A DNA stretch of 8,665 nt from Acidobacteriota bacterium (GCA_027296665.1 JAPUIV010000204.1:1-8665), one strand, 5' to 3'; counted from the first letter of the stretch, positions 1-7,400 are shown. Translations and numbers: made by a program. Notes: a model not told the origin generated them from the sequence alone.

Positions 1-854
1 CGGGCCGGAGTATCCCGGATGGTAATGGAATTCAGGTCCTCGTTCTGGACCACCTGGCGGGCATCCAGCAGGGTGCGGAGGAGGGTCTGGATGTTCTTGA
101 CATCCGCATTGGAAAGATAAAAGGTTTTGATCACCAGATCATCGTATTCCTGCCGTTTCTGGCGGTTATCGTCGGCTAGGATCAGAGTGTTCTCGTCCCA
201 TACCGTGTAAAAATGCTTGTTCTGCAGCATGAGGATGTCGAGCGCCTTTTCGAAGGTCACGTTGGAGACCTCGATGGTGACCTTCTTGGTGAGATCCACC
301 CTCTCGTCGAAGAGGAAATTGATCCCCGCGGCCTTGGACAGAGCGTCGTAGATCTTCCCGATCGGTTCATCCTTGAATTTCAGTACGATCGGGATGTTTG
401 AACCTGCATGGAGTTTCGGAGCGCCGTTCCCTTCACCTCTGACCTTCTCTTTCAAGGTATCCAGATCAGGCGGCGCGTCCCGGCGTTTTTCATAAAGGGC
501 AACCGCCCGCTGCAGTTCGTTGACGGCGTATTGATTGCTCGGATCGAGCAGAACCGTTTGCTGGATCTCGGCAATGGCAGACTCCAGCTGCCCGGCATTC
601 AGGAGCCTCTTCCCCTTTTCGAAGTGTTGCTGGGCGGCCCGGAGCTTCGCCCGGACCAGGGCGAGCCGGAAGCGGCTGCTGCCCGGTTTGAGATTGAGGG
701 CCTTGGCATAGGAGACCACCGCTTCGTCCCAATATTTCCCCCGAGCCGATTTATCCGCGGCGCGGTATGCCCGCTGGGCGGCGCACCCCAATCCGAGGAG
801 GGCCGCCAGAACGACGATCCCTCCCATCTTTAGATGTTTTCCTCCGCGCTGCAT
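1..854 (-). CDS. gspD: Secretin with lipoprotein signal, TPR repeats and STN/N1 domains (PilQ/GspD/MshL type), 3' end cut by the window edge
   Basis: This is the outer-membrane channel subunit of the pilus/secretion machine; only its first 284 codons are present and the frame is open at the left edge. Residues 1-24 form a short charged, then hydrophobic, export signal ending at Cys24 (LLGLGC), a plausible though imperfect lipobox. Two TPR-like helical repeats follow at about 38-60 and 73-116 (GKYWDEAVVSYAKALNLKPG, then a LDPSNQYAVNEL ending). After a linker comes a secretin/TonB short N-terminal domain at about 154-228 (LKFKDEPIGKIYDALSKAAG onwards), then the start of a secretin N1/NolW domain from about 240 (TFYLSNADVKNIQTLLRTLL, ending SITIRDTPA). 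The channel-forming domain would lie beyond the edge. ATG at 854 is chosen because it keeps the charged start MQRGGKHLK; a GGAGG at 866-870 lies 11 nt upstream, rather far. A later ATG at 827 would lose the positive charges. It begins 21 nt after the PilP-like gene. Family sure; the pilQ/gspD/mshL choice is not. Confidence 0.9.
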   Translation of the reverse strand, partial: MQRGGKHLKMGGIVVLAALLGLGCAAQRAYRAADKSARGKYWDEAVVSYAKALNLKPGSSRFRLALVRAKLRAAQQHFEKGKRLLNAGQLESAIAEIQQTVLLDPSNQYAVNELQRAVALYEKRRDAPPDLDTLKEKVRGEGNGAPKLHAGSNIPIVLKFKDEPIGKIYDALSKAAGINFLFDERVDLTKKVTIEVSNVTFEKALDILMLQNKHFYTVWDENTLILADDNRQKRQEYDDLVIKTFYLSNADVKNIQTLLRTLLDARQVVQNEDLNSITIRDTPA

Positions 855-875
855 GAAATTAATACCCTCCTCGGT

Positions 876-1544
876 TTACTCTCCCATCAAAATCCGCCGG
901 GTCTGATCCGCGAAAAGGGGATTGGTATATCCAACCTGCACCCACTCGAACCCGATCTCGACGATCCGGAACTCTTCATTCACCACTTCTCCTACCCGGC
1001 CAAGGTAGAAATCCTCCCCATCGACAAGTACGGCGATCTTGTTCTCGGCCGGCCCCATATATCCAATGAACTTGAAGGTGACGATCGGTGGCGGCGGCGG
1101 CGGAGCCGGAGCCGCCGGGCCCCTGGGCGGTGCGACATATTGAGGAGCGGTCGCACGCTTCAGGCTCTCTTTTTGGCGCTCCGCCGCGAGTCGTTGCTGG
1201 CGAAGCCGATTTTCTTCGGCTTTCTTTCTCGCCGCCTCCTCAGCCAGCCTCGCCTTCCGCATCGCCTCCCGCTCGGCGGCACTGGGAGGAGGGGGTTTGA
1301 TCCGGCCGTATTTGAACAAGTTCCTGCCCTTGGGGTTGTATCCGGCCGGGGACGCCTCCAGGCGATCCCAGGGAATGCTCGGGATGACCGGCAGGGCGGC
1401 CAGTAGAGATCCGGACCGCTCCCCGTATGGACCGGCAAGAGAGCCGATCTCGGCTCCAACCCCGCTGAACTGGCGGTAGGCGAAAAAGGCAAGCAGGGCC
1501 AGAACCAACCCGAGAAGGATCTGTTTCTTCCGTGCCTCGTTCAC
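876..1544 (-). CDS. PilP/GspC-like inner-membrane pilotage protein with proline-rich linker
   Basis: The likely role is to link the inner-membrane assembly complex to the secretin, as PilP (pili) or GspC (type II secretion) does. The 222 residues show one N-terminal membrane segment at about 8-23, a short periplasmic part with an RNLFKYG motif at 74-80, and an Ala/Glu/Arg-rich helical or coiled-coil stretch at about 88-130. A proline-rich linker follows (138-153, including six consecutive Pro at 148-153). A small beta-rich domain at about 154-220 (VTFKFIGYMGPAENKIAVLV, GRVGEVV, EFRIVEI) resembles the PilP/GspC homology-region fold. Classical PilP is a lipoprotein; this one has no lipobox cysteine and looks anchored by its transmembrane helix, as GspC is. 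The start is GTG, overlapping the pilO stop as GTGA, with GGAGG about 7 nt upstream. Position between pilO and the secretin supports the role. The assignment rests on architecture and context more than on strong sequence identity. Confidence 0.75.
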   Translation of the reverse strand: MNEARKKQILLGLVLALLAFFAYRQFSGVGAEIGSLAGPYGERSGSLLAALPVIPSIPWDRLEASPAGYNPKGRNLFKYGRIKPPPPSAAEREAMRKARLAEEAARKKAEENRLRQQRLAAERQKESLKRATAPQYVAPPRGPAAPAPPPPPPIVTFKFIGYMGPAENKIAVLVDGEDFYLGRVGEVVNEEFRIVEIGFEWVQVGYTNPLFADQTRRILMGE

Positions 1545-2176
1545 GCTCGATCCTCCGGACCAGACAACTCTTCTTTCGGTTCGTTTTCCATGGTCGAGAA
1601 ATAGGTGGATAATCGGATTCTCAAACTCAATTGGGTCCCCCCCTCCTTGGAACCGGACAGGCTGATCCGATCGATGATCAGGAAATGATCCGAAATCTCG
1701 ATCTGGTGCAGGAATTGCCGGAGGCTGGAATAGCTTCCCACCAGCGGGACATCCATTCCGAACAGGATCAGGTTTTCGTCCTCGACCAATTCATGGGTGT
1801 AGGTGATGCTTTCCGGATCGATTCCAAACTTCTTGGCAATCTTCCGGACCTCCCGCTGAATACTGGTCATCTTTTCCACTTTCGAAGAAAGGCGATCGAG
1901 AAGAAAATCGTCCAGGTGGGCATTCGTCTCGCGTACCCGGTCAAGGACCACATTCTGTTCCTTGACGGTCTTCTCCCATTCCCGGATCCCCCGGTCCAGG
2001 ATTTTTATCTCCCTTTCCAACCTTCCCAGCTCCCGATTCCGCGGCAGGATCAATCCCAGGTAGACCAGCAAGTTCACCCCGACCAGGGCAAGAAGTATTG
2101 CCAGGATTTTCCCCCGGTCCCGCCGCATATCCAGCTTGAGGGAACCGAACCGATGCATTCCTTTCAGCCCTTTCAT
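1541..2176 (-). CDS. pilO: PilO-like inner-membrane assembly protein
   Basis: PilO pairs with PilN through periplasmic coiled coils and ferredoxin-like domains to form the inner-membrane alignment complex of type IV pili; GspM is the type II secretion counterpart. The 211-residue product has a basic N-terminus, one membrane helix at about 24-44 (ILAILLALVGVNLLVYLGLI), a charged coiled-coil region at about 46-90, and a mixed alpha/beta periplasmic domain at about 95-195 (VPLVGSYSSLRQFLHQIE followed by LIIDRISLSG, the usual PilO signature of a helix then a strand). Length and layout are normal for PilO. The ATG overlaps the pilN stop as ATGA and has an excellent GGAGG at 2181-2185, 4 nt upstream, so translation is probably coupled to pilN. 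The next gene starts inside its stop as GTGA. The C-terminal 15 or so residues are acidic. Confidence 0.9.
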   Translation of the reverse strand: MKGLKGMHRFGSLKLDMRRDRGKILAILLALVGVNLLVYLGLILPRNRELGRLEREIKILDRGIREWEKTVKEQNVVLDRVRETNAHLDDFLLDRLSSKVEKMTSIQREVRKIAKKFGIDPESITYTHELVEDENLILFGMDVPLVGSYSSLRQFLHQIEISDHFLIIDRISLSGSKEGGTQLSLRIRLSTYFSTMENEPKEELSGPEDRA

Positions 2177-3423
2177 TCCCCCTCCTTCTCCACTACCGGG
2201 CGTTCCTCCGACCTACCGGGATCTTCGTCCAGGTCGGAGTCCTCAACCTCTTCCTTTGCCAGGGGGAGGGGCGGATGGAGCGCATCCCCCACCCGGTAGA
2301 TCCCCTCACCCTCCTTGCGAAGAATGTGGCCGGCGAGCTCCGCGAATTTCGCGAGCCCTTCCTCGAAAGTTTCGGCTGGGATCTTTGCGGTGATTCTCTT
2401 TCCAGGATTCAAGCCTTCTTCCAGGATGATGCTGACTTTGCCGAACCGCGCCAATCTCCGGTACACCGCGCTCACCGTTTCCCCCTGGACGAGAAATTCT
2501 TTCTGCCATGTGGCCACGGCCGGTACTCGAGGGGCGGGCGGGCGGCTCTTACCCGGAGTCGATTTCTTCCCGGACCGGGATTGCTTGGCCCCCCTCGCCC
2601 GGCGGGCCCCGGGGTAGGACAGGGTCCGGGGGCGATTCCTTGCCGGTCCTGCCGTTAGAGGAGAGGGTTCTTCCCCCGGTGGGTTGGCCGCCGCACCGGA
2701 AAGGGAGGCGGGGGCATCCTTCTCCACGGCGGCAACATCCGGTTCAGACTGGCCGGGCGGTTGTTTCTCTTCCGGCTCCACATTCTTTGCGGACGGCCCC
2801 TCAGATTCCTTTCCGGTCGTCTCCTGAACAGGTTCCGCCGAGGCGGTTACCGGGAGAGGCTCGGGGGAGGGAGGAAAATAGTCGAATTCGAGATTGAAGA
2901 TGATCGTCCGGCCGCTCTCCCGCCGTTCCCCCCCGGGATAGACATGGCGGAACACCGGCGAAGATTGCAGCCTCTCCTGAAAGGTCAGAAAACCTGCGTG
3001 GCCCTTGGCAAGACCATCCATCCGGATGGTGATTCCTTCCTCTGAGATGTTCGGCCGGATCGCCGCCAACTTGATCCTGGGTGGAAGTACCTCTTCGAGC
3101 TGGTTGAACAGCTCGGTCCAGGAAAAGGTCCGGCGCAGGATGGCGTTGTTTGCGAAGATTGCCCGCCGGGATAGTCCCTTAAGATCCCACTTGGAAATCT
3201 CCCCCCGCTGCAGCCGATCCCGCTCCCCAATCTCGGCCAGGTGAATGGAGTGCCGCCGATGATCTTCCTTCAGCCGGGAAAGATCGCCGCCGTACCGTGT
3301 GAATGCGTAGATGTTATAGGTGAGGAAAAGGACGGCGAATCCCGCCAGGATTCCATAGGTCCAGAAAAATGGGGTGTAATTCCGGATGGGATCGGACGCA
3401 AGATTGATGTCGACGAACTTCAT
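2173..3423 (-). CDS. pilN: PilN-like protein fused to a proline-rich linker and C-terminal STN-like (secretin N) domain
   Basis: PilN is a bitopic inner-membrane protein whose cytoplasmic tail binds PilM and whose periplasmic domain pairs with PilO. Residues 1-184 fit this: the PilM-binding style motif DINLASDPIRN at 5-15, a membrane helix at about 18-41, a charged helical region, and a periplasmic domain (WTELFNQLEEVLPPRIKLAA, GLAKGHAGFLTFQERL, FNLEFDY). The protein is 416 residues, about twice the usual PilN length of roughly 180-220. The extra part is a Pro/Glu/Ser-rich then Arg/Lys-rich linker (185-305), a compact domain at about 308-379 (ETVSAVYRRLARFGKVSIIL, ITAKIPAETFEEGLAKFAEL, GIYRVG) with the strand-helix-strand pattern of secretin/TonB STN domains, and an acidic tail. 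No stop or frame break separates the parts. The start ATG overlaps the pilM stop (ATGA) and has GGAGG at 3429-3433. PilN assignment is firm; the STN call is pattern-based. Confidence 0.88.
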   Translation of the reverse strand: MKFVDINLASDPIRNYTPFFWTYGILAGFAVLFLTYNIYAFTRYGGDLSRLKEDHRRHSIHLAEIGERDRLQRGEISKWDLKGLSRRAIFANNAILRRTFSWTELFNQLEEVLPPRIKLAAIRPNISEEGITIRMDGLAKGHAGFLTFQERLQSSPVFRHVYPGGERRESGRTIIFNLEFDYFPPSPEPLPVTASAEPVQETTGKESEGPSAKNVEPEEKQPPGQSEPDVAAVEKDAPASLSGAAANPPGEEPSPLTAGPARNRPRTLSYPGARRARGAKQSRSGKKSTPGKSRPPAPRVPAVATWQKEFLVQGETVSAVYRRLARFGKVSIILEEGLNPGKRITAKIPAETFEEGLAKFAELAGHILRKEGEGIYRVGDALHPPLPLAKEEVEDSDLDEDPGRSEERPVVEKEGE

Positions 3424-4448
3424 TCCTTCCTCCCCAATCCCATACCGATCAGAGGGACCATTCTCTGCCCAAGGAGAGGATCCGGCGGGTCGAGACCGGC
3501 CGCCATCTCGAATTCACCGATCGGGTTCAGGATCACCGTATCGGTTCCCGTCGCTTCCGGGAGGTTTTCCAGGAAACCGTCCGAGGCCGGTGTCGTGGCC
3601 CTAAGAACGCAGCAAGCCAGTTCCTTCCCGCCCAGCCGTTCCCGGTAGTAGGAAAGGGAACCGCGCAACTCACGCAAGGCCCATTCGTTCGAGGATCCAT
3701 TCGAACTACTCGCGGAGGGCCGGCCTTTGGAGCGGAAGAAGAGGATCTCTTCACCGCAAACCACCGCCACCGTCAGAAACTCTTCGGTAAAGTTCACCAG
3801 GAGCCAGTCCTCGGAAGCAGGATTCCGGGAAAACCGTTCGTGGCGGCACAGGTTCAACAAGTTGAGAGAGGAGAGGTCGACGAGTCCCGGGTGCACCCCG
3901 TGGGCGCGAAACAGATCCTCATACTGGCGCAGAACTTTTCGATGCAGAACCACCGCGAGCAGGCTGCATTCCCCTTCGGGTTTCCTCTGAAGGATCTGAT
4001 AGGCCAGTACGGCATCCTCCATCCGGAACGGAATGGTCTTCTGCAATCGGAACCGGATCAACGGAAGGATCTCCTTTTTCCGAAGCGGCAACTCCGAAAA
4101 AGCCAACAGGTTCACCCGCGCGACGTTATCGGGCAATAGAAGGGACAGGGTGTCCCCCTTGGAGACACCGAGGCGGTCCAGGACTCCGCCCAGAACCGTT
4201 CCTAGCCGGTCCGGGGAGAGTATGTTGGGTTTCGTGAAAGAGACGCTCCAGGACTCTTTCGGTATCGGGATCTGGGAAAAATGTTCGATGACCAAACCCT
4301 TTTCTTTCCTGTTCTTTTTCACGCCGAGACGCAGGGCAACCAGGCTTCCCCCCTCCATACCCACCGCCACCCGGGGATAATGGGGCCGAAGGAAAAGATC
4401 AAACCTGCCTTTCCATTCCAGCGCCATTTTTGGAATCTTGCCGTTCAT
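3420..4448 (-). CDS. pilM: PilM-like cytoplasmic actin-fold protein with degenerate nucleotide pocket
   Basis: PilM is an actin-like cytoplasmic protein that binds the PilN tail and connects the ATPase to the inner-membrane complex; MshI and the cytoplasmic part of GspL are relatives. The 342-residue protein has the typical PilM centre at about 113-152 (LLAFSELPLRKKEILPLIRF, then LQKTIPFRMEDAVLAYQIL), the second-lobe strand pair at about 215-239 (LLVNF...LTVAVVCGEEILFFR), and a C-terminal GMGLG at about 335-339 where PilM proteins carry a conserved Gly-Leu-rich helix. No membrane segment is visible. The two phosphate-binding loops look altered: the first reads VGMEGGSLV (28-36) where VGxDIGxxS is usual, and the second has Asn219 in place of Asp and lacks the following Gly. 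A Ser/Asn low-complexity insert lies at 244-254. ATG at 4448 follows the ATPase gene by 22 nt, with a G-rich sequence upstream; an in-frame ATG at 4427 is an alternative. Confidence 0.82.
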   Translation of the reverse strand: MNGKIPKMALEWKGRFDLFLRPHYPRVAVGMEGGSLVALRLGVKKNRKEKGLVIEHFSQIPIPKESWSVSFTKPNILSPDRLGTVLGGVLDRLGVSKGDTLSLLLPDNVARVNLLAFSELPLRKKEILPLIRFRLQKTIPFRMEDAVLAYQILQRKPEGECSLLAVVLHRKVLRQYEDLFRAHGVHPGLVDLSSLNLLNLCRHERFSRNPASEDWLLVNFTEEFLTVAVVCGEEILFFRSKGRPSASSSNGSSNEWALRELRGSLSYYRERLGGKELACCVLRATTPASDGFLENLPEATGTDTVILNPIGEFEMAAGLDPPDPLLGQRMVPLIGMGLGRKE

Positions 4449-4470
4449 ATCGCCCCGTCCCCTCTCCGTC

Positions 4471-6156
4471 TCATTCGACGAAGGTCACCTTGTTGATCTC
4501 CTTCAGGGTGGTTTTCCCCTCCAGAACCCGCGCCAGAGCCGAATCCCTCAGGGTCAGCATCCCCTCTTCCTGGGCCACCCTCTTGATCTCAGAAGCTGAT
4601 TTCCGCGCCAGGATCATTTCCCGTATCGAGTCCGACATATTGAGAAGCTCCGCAATGGCCATCCGGCCTCGATAGCCGGTCCCGTTGCATTCGATACATC
4701 CTTTGCCTTCGTAAAACTTGTGGGTCGTCGCCAGTTCCGGGTCCAGGCCCGACTCTTCAAGAGTCACGGGGTCCACCTGGATCTCCCTCTTGCAGCTGGC
4801 GCAGATATTCCTGACCAGTCTCTGCGCCAGAACACAATTCAGCGCCGAGACGAAGTTGTAGGGCTCCACTTTCATGTTCAAGAACCGGCCGAGTACATCG
4901 ACAACATTGTTCGCGTGCACGGTGGTGAACACGAGATGCCCGGTGAGGGCGGACTGGATGGCGATATGAGCCGTCTCCTCGTCGCGGATCTCCCCTACCA
5001 TGATCTTGTCCGGGTCGTGGCGGAGAATCGAGCGCAGGCCCCGGGAAAAGGTGAGCCCCTTTTTCTCGTTCACGGGAATCTGGGTGATTCCGGGAAGCTG
5101 GTATTCCACCGGATCCTCGATGGTGATGATCTTGACCTCGTCGGACTTGATCTCGGAAATGGCGGCGTACAGGGTCGTGGTCTTGCCGCTTCCCGTCGGA
5201 CCGGTAACCAGGACCATTCCATACGGCTCCCATATGAATTTCCGGAATTTCTTCAGTTCCTCCTGGGTGAAGCCAAGAACCGAAAGGTTGAGATCCCGGA
5301 AGGATTCATTGGCCGACTGCTTGTCCAGGATCCGGATCACCGCGTCCTCGCCGTGGATGCTCGGCATGATCGACACCCGGAAATCGATTCCCCGGTTCTT
5401 CACCCTGATCTTGAAACGGCCGTCCTGGGGGATCCGTTTCTCGGCGATGTCGAGATCGGACATGACCTTGATCCGGGAAATGATGGTGGAGTGAAACTTC
5501 TTATCGATCGGCTCCATGGCCGGATACAAGACTCCATCGACACGGTATTTGATCACGACCTCCCGTTCCCGGGTCTCGATGTGGATGTCACTGGCCCGGC
5601 GCTGCAGGGCGTTGAAAATCGTCGAGTCGACCAGTTTGATGATGGGAGACTCGTCACCGGTGAGCTTGTCGATGGAGAGTTGCTCCTCTCCTTCCTCGTC
5701 CTCCTGGACTAGCTGCAGGCGGAACCCTTCGGTCGCCTCTTCCAGGACTCGCTGGGAACTTTCGCTTTTTTTCAGGATCTCCTGGATGGCCGAGGCGGTC
5801 GCCACCGACAGCTGGATCCGGGTGTTCAGGAGCACTTCCAGTTCATCCAGCTTCAGGACGTCGCTCGGGTCGTCGATGACCACAAGAAGCCCATCCTCAC
5901 CCCGGCGGCATGGGATGAAGTTGTACCGGAACATCAGATCGACGGGGATGGAGCGAAACAGGTCATTATCGATCTGGAAGTCCTTCAGGTCGATGAAATC
6001 GAGCCCCAGCCGTTCCGCCAGACGGCGGGCGTGGAGATCCTCGGAGATGACCTCTTCCTCGGCGGGGACCACCAGGGAGGCCGGATCGGGGCGCGGGCTC
6101 TCTACGGTGAAGCCGGGATTCGGCGTGTTTGGTTTTTCTTCTTCCCGAGACATCAT
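4471..6156 (-). CDS. gspE: GspE/PilB/MshE-type assembly ATPase
   Basis: This is the hexameric cytoplasmic ATPase that powers pilin or pseudopilin polymerisation through the F-family platform. All hallmarks are present in 561 residues: an N-terminal MshEN/T2SSE_N-like domain at about 38-130, Walker A GPTGSGKTT (319-327), Asp box ITIEDPVEY (344-352), Walker B region IMVGEIRDEE (385-394), His box TGHLVFTTVHAN (405-416), and a zinc site of two CxxC pairs (Cys452/455 and Cys487/490). The zinc site is typical of GspE/PilB and is absent from PilT retraction ATPases, so this is an extension/assembly motor. It starts 12 nt after gspF. ATG-ATG occurs at 6156 and 6153; the GGAGG at 6159-6163 is only 2 nt from the first but 5 nt from the second, so translation may really begin at 6153. 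The full RLGxxL double motif of c-di-GMP-binding MshEN domains is not evident; only the second-half-like fold is. Confidence 0.97.
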   Translation of the reverse strand: MMSREEEKPNTPNPGFTVESPRPDPASLVVPAEEEVISEDLHARRLAERLGLDFIDLKDFQIDNDLFRSIPVDLMFRYNFIPCRRGEDGLLVVIDDPSDVLKLDELEVLLNTRIQLSVATASAIQEILKKSESSQRVLEEATEGFRLQLVQEDEEGEEQLSIDKLTGDESPIIKLVDSTIFNALQRRASDIHIETREREVVIKYRVDGVLYPAMEPIDKKFHSTIISRIKVMSDLDIAEKRIPQDGRFKIRVKNRGIDFRVSIMPSIHGEDAVIRILDKQSANESFRDLNLSVLGFTQEELKKFRKFIWEPYGMVLVTGPTGSGKTTTLYAAISEIKSDEVKIITIEDPVEYQLPGITQIPVNEKKGLTFSRGLRSILRHDPDKIMVGEIRDEETAHIAIQSALTGHLVFTTVHANNVVDVLGRFLNMKVEPYNFVSALNCVLAQRLVRNICASCKREIQVDPVTLEESGLDPELATTHKFYEGKGCIECNGTGYRGRMAIAELLNMSDSIREMILARKSASEIKRVAQEEGMLTLRDSALARVLEGKTTLKEINKVTFVE

Positions 6157-6158
6157 TC

Positions 6159-6163
6159 CCTCC
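6159..6163 (-). promoter_or_regulatory. Ribosome binding site before the double ATG of gspE
   Basis: GGAGG on the minus strand sits in the 12-nt gap after gspF. It is 2 nt from the first ATG (6156) and 5 nt from the second (6153), so spacing favours the second as the working start. Confidence 0.6.
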
Positions 6164-6168
6164 GATCT

Positions 6169-7386
6169 TCAGAAACGTGTGGAGCCGTAGGACTGGAACA
6201 GGGGGAGATAGATCGCCATCAGCATACCGACCACGATGAGCCCCATCGACACCAGCATCGCCGGCTCCAGCAGGGTCACGACCGTGCTGAGGTCTTGATC
6301 GATCTCCTCATCAAAAAAATTGGAGATATTTTCCAGCATCTCATCCAGGGAACCGGTTGACTCCCCCACCTTGACCATCTCCAGAACGATGTCCTGAAAC
6401 AACCCGGTTCCCTCCAACGATACCCACAAGGGTTCCCCCTCGCGGACCTTTGTCGCCACCGAGTTGAGCTTCCGCTGGAAGACCTGATTCCCCACCGCCT
6501 CGGCGCTGATCTCGATCGAGGCGACGAGAGGGATCCCTCCCGAAACCAGTGTTCCCAGGGTTCTACTGAAGCGGGAGACGCAATATTTTTGAATGATTCT
6601 TCCGAAGAAGGGAAGCCGGAGTTTCATCGCATCGATCCGCAAACGGCCGGCCGAGGTATTCTTGAGATAGGAGGAGAGCACCAGGAAACCGACTAAGGAG
6701 CCCAGGATCAGGAGAATATGGCCCGTGAAGAATTCCGAGATTCCCAGGAGAACCTTCGTGATCAGGGGAAGTTCGGCATCGAAGTCCTCGAAGAATTCCT
6801 GGAAGTTCGGAAGAACGAAGTAGAACATGAGCCCCATGAGGGCGACGGCGAGCAGAAGGATGACCGCCGGGTACACCAGGGCATTGCCGACCTTTTTCCG
6901 CAATGCGAGCATCGTCTTGTTGTAATTGATGTACCGCCGCAGGACTCCCGAGATTTCCCCGCTCCTCTCTCCCGACGCCAGGGAGGAAGAATAGATTCTC
7001 GGATAGAGATCACCCTGGGCCTCGAACGCCTCCGAGAGGCTTGCGCCGCCGCGCACAGCCACCCTCACCTCCTGCAAAGATTTTTTCAGGACCGGATTTT
7101 TCCGCCGTTCGATCAGAATGTCCAGGCAGGCCATTACCGGGAGTCCGGCCCGGATCAGCGCTTCCAGTTCCTGGTTGAAGACCAGAAATTCCCTGAACTT
7201 GAGTTTCCCCTTCCGCCCCCCAAAGGGCCAGAGAATGGATACCAACGGATTCTTCCGCCGTATACGGAGAACGAGATATTCGCGGCGCTCCAGGTCTTCG
7301 CGCAACGACTTGAGGTCGTCGGCCTCAAATGTCCTCTCTATGATCTCTCCGCTTGCATTTCCCAGCTTGCAAAAAAATTCCGGCAT
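6169..7386 (-). CDS. gspF: GspF/PilC/MshG-family inner-membrane platform protein
   Basis: This polytopic protein forms the inner-membrane platform that the assembly ATPase drives. The 405 residues have the standard layout: an N-terminal region (MPEFFCKLGNASGEIIERTF, then a helix and EYLVLRIRR), a first T2SSF domain at about 64-190 beginning KFREFLVFNQELEALIRAG, membrane helices at about 169-193 and 221-241, a second T2SSF domain at about 271-394 (RFSRTLGTLVSGGIPLVASI, VKVGESTGSLDEMLENIS), and a C-terminal helix at about 373-396. The acidic FFEDFDAELP between helices 1 and 2 is the usual spot for PNF...LP in this family. I chose ATG at 7386 because GAGGG at 7392-7396 lies 5 nt upstream and the family motif starts there. 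A TTG at 7404, overlapping the previous stop as TTGA, would add six residues. Its direct neighbour is gspE, 12 nt downstream, the normal partner. Confidence 0.96.
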   Translation of the reverse strand: MPEFFCKLGNASGEIIERTFEADDLKSLREDLERREYLVLRIRRKNPLVSILWPFGGRKGKLKFREFLVFNQELEALIRAGLPVMACLDILIERRKNPVLKKSLQEVRVAVRGGASLSEAFEAQGDLYPRIYSSSLASGERSGEISGVLRRYINYNKTMLALRKKVGNALVYPAVILLLAVALMGLMFYFVLPNFQEFFEDFDAELPLITKVLLGISEFFTGHILLILGSLVGFLVLSSYLKNTSAGRLRIDAMKLRLPFFGRIIQKYCVSRFSRTLGTLVSGGIPLVASIEISAEAVGNQVFQRKLNSVATKVREGEPLWVSLEGTGLFQDIVLEMVKVGESTGSLDEMLENISNFFDEEIDQDLSTVVTLLEPAMLVSMGLIVVGMLMAIYLPLFQSYGSTRF

Positions 7387-7391
7387 CTCTG

Positions 7392-7396
7392 CCCTC
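7392..7396 (-). promoter_or_regulatory. Ribosome binding site deciding the gspF start
   Basis: GAGGG on the minus strand lies 5 nt before ATG 7386. It favours that ATG over the upstream TTG at 7404, which has no comparable site and only overlaps the preceding stop codon. Confidence 0.6.
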
Positions 7397-7400
7397 GCAC

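Noticed and set aside
855..875. Possible promoter or terminator between the PilP-like gene and the secretin
   Set aside because: The gap is only 21 nt and is taken up by the GGAGG ribosome site and an AT-rich spacer; no hairpin or -35/-10 pair fits.
408..1406. Plus-strand open frames across the secretin and PilP-like genes
   Set aside because: They are antisense to genes with clear domains, signals and ribosome sites, and their translations show no domain or plausible start context.
3687..3706. Imperfect inverted repeat GTTCG...CGAAC
   Set aside because: It is short, lies inside the PilM-like coding region in a Ser/Asn linker, has no T-run, and is easily explained by chance; not called a terminator or operator.
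4720..5712. A 330-codon open frame on the plus strand
   Set aside because: It lies wholly antisense to the highly conserved ATPase gene; its product is rich in Asp/Gly/His with no recognisable domain, as expected for a shadow frame in GC-rich DNA.
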